From Azospirillum humicireducens (GTDB taxonomy: Bacteria; Pseudomonadota; Alphaproteobacteria; Azospirillales; Azospirillaceae), in contig NZ_CP028905.1 of the NCBI RefSeq assembly GCF_001639105.2, positions 200,467 to 264,466 on the forward strand: a stretch of DNA of 64,000 nucleotides. Direction: 5' to 3'. This document shows, piece by piece, positions 61,401 to 64,000 of this stretch. The notes below the pieces were generated by a model. The model saw nothing but the letters and a program-made list of their open reading frames with translations, did no database searches and was not told the DNA's origin. Numbering within the stretch: the first letter of the stretch is position 1; each line of letters starts with the position of its first letter. The translations under genes and the position numbers were made by a program.

Positions 61401-61834
61401 GAGTTGCCGCTGTGGGTTCCCAGCTCCACCAGGGACGCGGGCCGCAGCGCGTCGATGATCCAGAAGGCGAAGGGGATGTGGCCGATCCAGGGCGGCGGGA
61501 AGACGAGCCGGTTCGGTTCGCTCAGCACGATGGGCGTGTAGAGGGCCTGCAGATCCAGCGGCCGCGTTCCGGGGCGGTCCCCGGCATGGTTGGCGGGGTG
61601 GGGGCTGAGGGTGGAATCGGGCATCTGATGCGGCATATCCGGCTGGTCTTCGGGGCTGCTGTGCACAGTGGGGGGCATCGCGGCGGGGGGAGCCCCAGGC
61701 GCGCCGGCGCCGTCCCGGAATGCCGCATCGGCGGCAGGGGAAAGGGTGCTGCCGGTCATGGTTGGCTGGGGATCAGGCTGGCTGCTGCGCCGGGAAGCCG
61801 ACAGGCGGGGCGGCTTTGTGTTGCGTGGCGCCAT
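58406..61834 (-). CDS. Three-part glycan enzyme: methyltransferase, coiled coil, RgpF-like domain, GT2
   Basis: 1142 residues. After a disordered start (about 1-90) comes a SAM methyltransferase of the CmcI/Methyltransf_24 type ([72 protein letters not shown]). A coiled coil of about 120 residues follows ([22 protein letters not shown]). Then a rhamnan-synthesis RgpF-like domain ([23 protein letters not shown].., [27 protein letters not shown]). It ends with a GT2 domain ([80 protein letters not shown]). It sits behind wzt/wzm and before the rhamnose genes, pointing to assembly and capping of a rhamnose-containing ABC-exported glycan. The start is uncertain within the first 70 residues. Confidence 0.88.
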   Translation of the reverse strand: [1142 protein letters not shown]

Positions 61835-61969
61835 GGCGTCTTGAAGGCCTGTCCAATCCCGATGGGGTTCTCACGCATTCGACCGGCCGGCACGATGGCC
61901 GGCAGCGACGGCAAGAAACCACAAGATGCTGTGGCTTATCGCCAAACCCCAGCCCTGTCAACCTGGACC

Positions 61970-61993
61970 CCCGCCCGCCCGCGGGCGGGCGGG
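61970..61993. repeat. Perfect 24-nt GC palindrome after wzt
   Basis: A fully symmetric run built from (CCCG)n / (CGGG)n units, centred between 61981 and 61982, in the gap between wzt and the large glycosyltransferase gene. On the minus strand a weaker stem CCACA/TGTGG (61919-61934) followed by TTTCTT lies downstream. Together they may attenuate transcription between wzt and the next gene. Confidence 0.6.
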
Positions 61994-62040
61994 CAAGATG
62001 CGCGGAACCTTGCGTCATTGCTGCATCAGGCCAAGCGGCA

Positions 62041-63411
62041 TCAGGCCGTCCCGGGCGGCGTGCCGCCGGTCAGCGTGTCGATGGAGATGCTCAGCATCGG
62101 GATGCCGACCAGACCCTGCACCACATGGCTGGAATGGACCTTGAAGAACAGGGCGTCCTCGATCCAGTGATGCTGGACATGGTCGTTCTGCGTGCCTTCG
62201 GCGATCGCGACCGTGATGGAGAAGTCGCCGCTCGGCAGGTAGGGCAGCTGGAAGCGGAAGCGGGCGGCGAAATCCTGTCCCGCCGGCACGCGGATGGGGT
62301 CGAGCTGGTAGGTGAGATGGGTGTTGTCGCCGAACAGGTTCTGCCCCAGCCGGTCGCGGATGTAGAACCCGACGATGGGTTGGAACAGATCCTTCTCCGC
62401 GTGGCAGGCCACCTGCAGGACGATCTCCTCGCCGCCCTCCACCGTGCTCAGCGGCATGCCGCCGCTGTCGAGGAGCCGGACGTCGGTGATGCTGGCCCCG
62501 CGCTCGCCGAACCAGGGCGAATTGGGATCGAAATCGAAGATTTCGATGGCGTTGCGATGCTGCGAGGCTTTCAGCAGCTCGGCGCGGGCGTCCTCCACCG
62601 GCTCCTCGCGCTTGGCCTGGGGAAGCGCCTGCCGCGCCCCGCCGATGCGGAAGCCGCGCGAGGTGTCCTGGTCGCTGTAGAGTGCGGCCAGATAGTCGTG
62701 GCAGACCTCCTTGGCCGGGCCGACCGCCCGCACCGACCCGTTGTCCAGCCACACCACCCGGTCGCAGAGGTTCACCACCTGCCCGGTGTCGTGCGATACG
62801 AAGAACAGGGTGCCGCGCTCCTTGAAGCGGTGGATGAAGCGCATGCATTTCTGGGTGAAGGATGCATCGCCGACCGCCAGGATCTCGTCGACGATCATGA
62901 TGTCGGCATCGACATGCGCCGCCACCGCGAAGGCGAGGCGGGCGTACATGCCGCTGGAATAGAGCTTCACCGGCTGTTCGATGAAGTCGCCGATGCCGGC
63001 GAACTCGGCGATGGACTCATAGCGCTCGGCAATCTGCTCGTTCGACAGGCCCAGCACCGAGGCGGCGAGATAGACGTTCTCGCGCCCGGTGAATTCGGGG
63101 TTGAAGCCGGCGCCCAGCTCCAGCAGCGCCGCGATGCGCCCATCCACCGCGATGCGGCCGGAGGTCGGCGTCAGCGTGCCGCAGAGAAGCTGCAGGAAGG
63201 TCGACTTGCCCGAGCCGTTGCGGCCGATCAGCCCGACCGTCTCGCCGCGGCGGACCTCCAGATCGACGCCGCGCAGCGCCCAATATTCGTCATAGTACTT
63301 GCGCCGGCCGCGCACCAGCATCTGCTTCAGCCGGTCCTGCGGGCGCTTGAAGATGGCGTAGGCCTTGCCCAGCCCCTCGGCACGGATGACGACAGGAGTA
63401 TCAGACGACAT
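62041..63411 (-). CDS. wzt: ABC polysaccharide exporter, ATP-binding subunit
   Basis: 456 residues. The ATPase core has Walker A GRNGSGKST (63-71), the TagH/Wzt-type YSSGM signature and Walker B IMIVDEILAVGD, with the switch HD in FFVSHDTGQV. The C-terminal domain (about 270-456: IEIFDFDPNSPWFGERGASITDVRLLDSGG, PIVGFYIRDRLGQNLFGDNTHLTYQ) is the carbohydrate-binding Wzt-C fold that recognises the modified glycan end. The methyltransferase-bearing protein next to it could make this cap. ATG overlaps the wzm 3' end by 11 nt. Inner-membrane export complex with Wzm. Confidence 0.94.
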   Translation of the reverse strand: MSSDTPVVIRAEGLGKAYAIFKRPQDRLKQMLVRGRRKYYDEYWALRGVDLEVRRGETVGLIGRNGSGKSTFLQLLCGTLTPTSGRIAVDGRIAALLELGAGFNPEFTGRENVYLAASVLGLSNEQIAERYESIAEFAGIGDFIEQPVKLYSSGMYARLAFAVAAHVDADIMIVDEILAVGDASFTQKCMRFIHRFKERGTLFFVSHDTGQVVNLCDRVVWLDNGSVRAVGPAKEVCHDYLAALYSDQDTSRGFRIGGARQALPQAKREEPVEDARAELLKASQHRNAIEIFDFDPNSPWFGERGASITDVRLLDSGGMPLSTVEGGEEIVLQVACHAEKDLFQPIVGFYIRDRLGQNLFGDNTHLTYQLDPIRVPAGQDFAARFRFQLPYLPSGDFSITVAIAEGTQNDHVQHHWIEDALFFKVHSSHVVQGLVGIPMLSISIDTLTGGTPPGTA

Positions 63412-64000
63412 CGGCGAACCCCCGGCGGGTCTTCATGAACCAGAGATAGCCGAGCCACGCCACCACCCAGGCGCCCAGCGTCGCCAGACCCCACTCGACC
63501 GGCGACGGGATGCGGCCCCAGAACAGCAGGTCCTTCGACTGTTCCAGGATCGCGGTCATCGGGTTCAGGTGCAGGATGGCGCGGAAACGCTCGGGAATCG
63601 CGGTCATCGGGTAGAAGATCGGGCTCAGGAACATCAGCACGGTGACACCCACCCCCACCACCTGCCGGATGTCGCGCAGGAACACCCCGGCCGCGGCGAA
63701 GAACCAGCTCAAGCCCAGCGTGGTCAGGCACAAGGGCACAAGCACCAGCGGCAGCAGCAGCGCTGTCGGCGGCGGCAACCCGGCGACCGCCAGGTGGAAG
63801 ACCACCAGGATGACGAAGCCGATGCCGGCGTTGAACAGCGCGACCGCCAGCGACACCAGCGGCAGGATTTCCAGCGGGAAGACCACCTTCTTGATGTAGC
63901 TGACATTCTCCAGCAAGAGGCCGGGCGCCCGGTTCAGGCATTCGCCCAGCACGTTGAACAGGATCAGGCCGGAGAACAGCAGCAGGGCGAATTCGGTGTT
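63401..64000 (-). CDS. wzm: ABC-2 type polysaccharide exporter permease, 5' end beyond the window
   Basis: The visible 199 C-terminal residues contain several membrane segments (VVFPLEILPLVSLAVALFNAGIGFVILVVF, TALLLPLVLVPLCLTTLGLSWFFAAAGVFLRDIRQVVGVGVTVLMFLSPIFYP) and the Wzm/TagG-typical ending MTAIPERFRAILHLNPMTAILEQSKDLLFWG..SPVEWGLATLGAWVVAWLGYLWFMKTRRGFADVV. The frame is open to the edge of the window (NTEFALLLFSGLILFNVLGECLNRAPG), so the start lies outside. It overlaps wzt and forms the export channel for the lipid-linked glycan. Confidence 0.93.
   Translation of the reverse strand, partial: NTEFALLLFSGLILFNVLGECLNRAPGLLLENVSYIKKVVFPLEILPLVSLAVALFNAGIGFVILVVFHLAVAGLPPPTALLLPLVLVPLCLTTLGLSWFFAAAGVFLRDIRQVVGVGVTVLMFLSPIFYPMTAIPERFRAILHLNPMTAILEQSKDLLFWGRIPSPVEWGLATLGAWVVAWLGYLWFMKTRRGFADVV

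Noticed and set aside
59282-62170. Plus-strand open frame of 962 residues
   Set aside because: Mirror of the large methyltransferase-glycosyltransferase gene; composition is typical for shadow frames.

Overview
The window reads as GC-rich alphaproteobacterial DNA, most like Azospirillum or a close Rhodospirillales relative. This rests on codon usage, the gene families present and the style of the secreted repeat proteins; it is inference without a database search. An iteron-type replication origin with a RepA-family initiator gene (about 37.8-39.45 kb) indicates a secondary replicon, that is a megaplasmid or chromid. No tRNA, rRNA or CRISPR array was seen.

Layout. 0-7 kb: the start of a Cache-domain chemoreceptor, a porin, and a small catabolic unit (MFS transporter, dihydrodipicolinate-synthase-family aldolase or dehydratase, divergent LacI regulator with a paired palindromic operator). 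7-15.3 kb: a run of membrane and soluble glycosyltransferase-type genes on the minus strand. 15.4-31 kb: an accessory block with a decayed transposase, a secreted beta-helix protein carrying six 120-bp repeats, an M23-family protein, a TetR-YciI-Tag operon, a subtilase with a xylan-binding-type module, a membrane AMIN protein, a GT4 transferase, an SGNH hydrolase, a 2OG oxygenase, a YigZ/IMPACT protein and a large RTX protein. 31-37 kb: a Wzx-type flippase, pseB and pseC (first steps to pseudaminic-type sugars) and a second GT4 paralogue. 37-41 kb: a small secreted protein, repA, the iteron origin and a lone TnpB gene. 41-47 kb: manC, then a small protein, a type I secretion ABC exporter and its HlyD adaptor. 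46.8-50 kb: a gtrA/gtrB/gtrC-like set in unusual convergent order. 50-64 kb: nucleotide-sugar and surface-polysaccharide genes: uxs, ugd, galE, rfbA-rfbD-rfbB, rfbC, two glycosyltransferases (one of 1142 residues with three enzymatic parts) and the wzt/wzm export pair, cut by the window end.

How the genes fit together. The region makes activated sugars (GDP-mannose, UDP-galactose, UDP-glucuronate and UDP-xylose, dTDP-rhamnose, a pseudaminic-type intermediate), assembles them with many glycosyltransferases and exports the glycan through ABC-2 and Wzx routes. In parallel a type I exporter probably secretes signal-peptide-less RTX, beta-helix and subtilase proteins. The most interesting link is a roughly 40-residue repeat shared by the RTX protein, the beta-helix protein and a membrane-anchored AMIN-domain protein. 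This suggests an envelope or surface-display system that has not been joined up as such.
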